This document shows, piece after piece, positions 63,015-64,000 of a stretch of DNA of 64,000 nucleotides (its first letter is position 1; each line of letters starts with the position of its first letter). Origin of the DNA: Streptomyces mobaraensis (GTDB lineage: Bacteria; Actinomycetota; Actinomycetes; Streptomycetales; Streptomycetaceae); NCBI RefSeq assembly GCF_020099395.1, contig NZ_CP083590.1, forward strand, positions 806,001 to 870,000, in the 5' to 3' direction. Below the pieces are notes generated by a model. The model was not told where the DNA came from. It made no database searches and was given only the letters and a program-made list of their open reading frames with translations. Both the position numbers and the translations under genes were made by a program.

Positions 63015-64000
63015 TCAGCCGCCCGCCCAAGGCCCCGCAAGCCGCGCCGCGCACTCCAGCATCAGGGCGTGGACGAACGCCTGCGGCAGGTTCCCCCGCA
63101 GCTGGTGCTGCGCCACGTCGTACTCCTCCGAGTAGAGCCCGGCGGGGCCGCAGGCGGCGCGGTTGCGTTCGAACCAGCGGAAGGCGGATACCTCGCGGCC
63201 CTGCTGGTGTTCGGCCAGGGCGGTGATGAAACCGCAGAGGAGGAAGGCTCCTTCGGCCTTCTCCAGCGGCTGCTTGCCGTGGCGGAAGCGGTAGGCGTAG
63301 TGGTCCTCGGTGAGTTCGGCGACGTAGGCGCGGAGCGTGGCGAGGGTGCGGGGGTCGTCGGCGGGGATGGCGCCGCGCAGCGGGGGCAGGAGCAGGGCGC
63401 CGTCCAGGCCGGGGTCCTCGGGTGAGCGCTGCCAGCGGCCGGACGGGTGGAGGCAGTGGGCGGCGGTGTCCGCCACCAGGCGGTCGGCGAGGGCGCTCCA
63501 CTCGGCGGCCTGGCCGCCGGGGGCGACGCCGGCGGCGCACCGCAGGCCCGCCGCGCACGCCAGCCGGCTGTGTGCCCAGCGGCGGGGGCGCAGTTCCCAT
63601 ACGCCGGCGTCGGGTTCGTCGCGGCGGCGGGCGATGGTGCCGGCGGCGATCTCGGCGGCCCGCCAGCCGTGGGCGTCCAGCCGGTCGTGGCGTGCGGCGG
63701 TGCCCAGCAGGAGCAGGGCCTCGCCGAAGGCGTCGAGCTGGAACTGCCCGCTGACCTTGTTGCCGACGCGGTCGAAGCCGCCGGGGTAGCCCGGGAGGTC
63801 GAGTTCGCGTTCGTCGGGGATGACGTGCCCGTCCATGGTGTAGGCGGGGGCCATCCGGGGGCCGTCGTCGTGCAGGCGGGCGGTGACGAACCGGACGGCG
63901 TCGTCGAGCAGGGCCGTGTCCCCGGCGGCGGCGACGGCCTGGCCCGCGTAGCACTGGTCGCGGATCCACACGTAGCGGTAGTCGTAGTTGCGGCCCTCCT
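63015..64000 (-). CDS. GH15-family glycoside hydrolase (3' part, cut by window edge)
   Basis: About 328 C-terminal residues of an (alpha/alpha)6-barrel enzyme of the glucoamylase/trehalase-like GH15 type: NYDYRYVWIRDQCYAGQAVA, GHVIPDERELDLPGYPGGFD, NKVSGQFQLDAFGEALLLLG, GVWELRPRRWAHSRLACAAG (general acid Glu region), EKAEGAFLLCGFITALAEHQ and GLYSEEYDVAQHQLRGNLPQ with the likely catalytic base, then AFVHALMLECAARL. Actinobacterial members include trehalases and glucoamylases. The N-terminal domain lies outside the window. Confidence 0.88.
   Translation of the reverse strand, partial: EGRNYDYRYVWIRDQCYAGQAVAAAGDTALLDDAVRFVTARLHDDGPRMAPAYTMDGHVIPDERELDLPGYPGGFDRVGNKVSGQFQLDAFGEALLLLGTAARHDRLDAHGWRAAEIAAGTIARRRDEPDAGVWELRPRRWAHSRLACAAGLRCAAGVAPGGQAAEWSALADRLVADTAAHCLHPSGRWQRSPEDPGLDGALLLPPLRGAIPADDPRTLATLRAYVAELTEDHYAYRFRHGKQPLEKAEGAFLLCGFITALAEHQQGREVSAFRWFERNRAACGPAGLYSEEYDVAQHQLRGNLPQAFVHALMLECAARLAGPWAGG

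Overview
The window looks like a Streptomyces chromosome. It has very high GC, a secreted chaplin, an AfsR/SARP regulator, a SigB/F-type sigma factor, a DUF397 plus XRE/DUF5753 pair, a class F sortase, and TTA codons in accessory genes. No rRNA, tRNA or CRISPR array was recognised.

Region 1 (1-14 kb) is a cobalamin locus: cobN (cut by the left edge, behind a cobalamin riboswitch), cobG, cobH, a fused cobI-cobJ, cobK, cbiD, cobM and cobL. Together these cover most of corrin-ring synthesis from precorrin-2 to hydrogenobyrinic acid and cobalt insertion. CobG and CobN belong to the oxygen-dependent route, while CbiD is the 'anaerobic' type C1 methyltransferase standing in for CobF. An orphan NDP-hexose 2,3-dehydratase, a MerR regulator and a DUF1876 protein sit among them.

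Region 2 (14-22.4 kb) is mostly chromosomal: an MFS exporter, a broken trypsin-like protease, a TsaD paralogue, an SDR-like protein with a zinc ribbon, a chaplin, a sigma factor, an alpha/beta hydrolase and panD.

Region 3 (22.4-56 kb) is an accessory island of lower and uneven GC. Its left arm is mobile-element debris: an excisionase-like gene with a stop codon, a truncated DUF317 protein, a TnsA-like pseudogene, an intact IS1182 inside an IS3 fragment, and a nested ISAs1/IS5 inverted repeat. Within it is what appears to be an undescribed biosynthetic locus. Three ATP-grasp ligases (two are paralogues) lie at 29.6-34.3 kb, followed by a SARP regulator. A leftward operon (49.0 to 40.0 kb) begins with a 19-residue peptide gene and a hairpin. 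It continues with a HEAT/FGE-sulfatase-like protein, an MBL-fold hydrolase, an esterase, an AsnB-type amidotransferase, an unrecognised 373-aa protein, a drastically shortened aldehyde dehydrogenase, a threonine aldolase-like PLP enzyme and a flavin/PNPOx-like protein. Divergent from it runs proB-like, proA-like, aminotransferase and SDR. A plausible reading (inference) is a glutamate-semialdehyde-derived amino acid joined by ATP-grasp and AsnB enzymes, with the small peptide as scaffold, precursor or leader.

Region 4 (54-64 kb) returns to ordinary chromosomal content, with several damaged genes: a TrmO-like gene, a PP2C phosphatase and a LysR regulator. It also has a DUF4142 protein, the sortase, DUF397, an XRE regulator, a DUF574 methyltransferase and a GH15-type hydrolase cut by the right edge.
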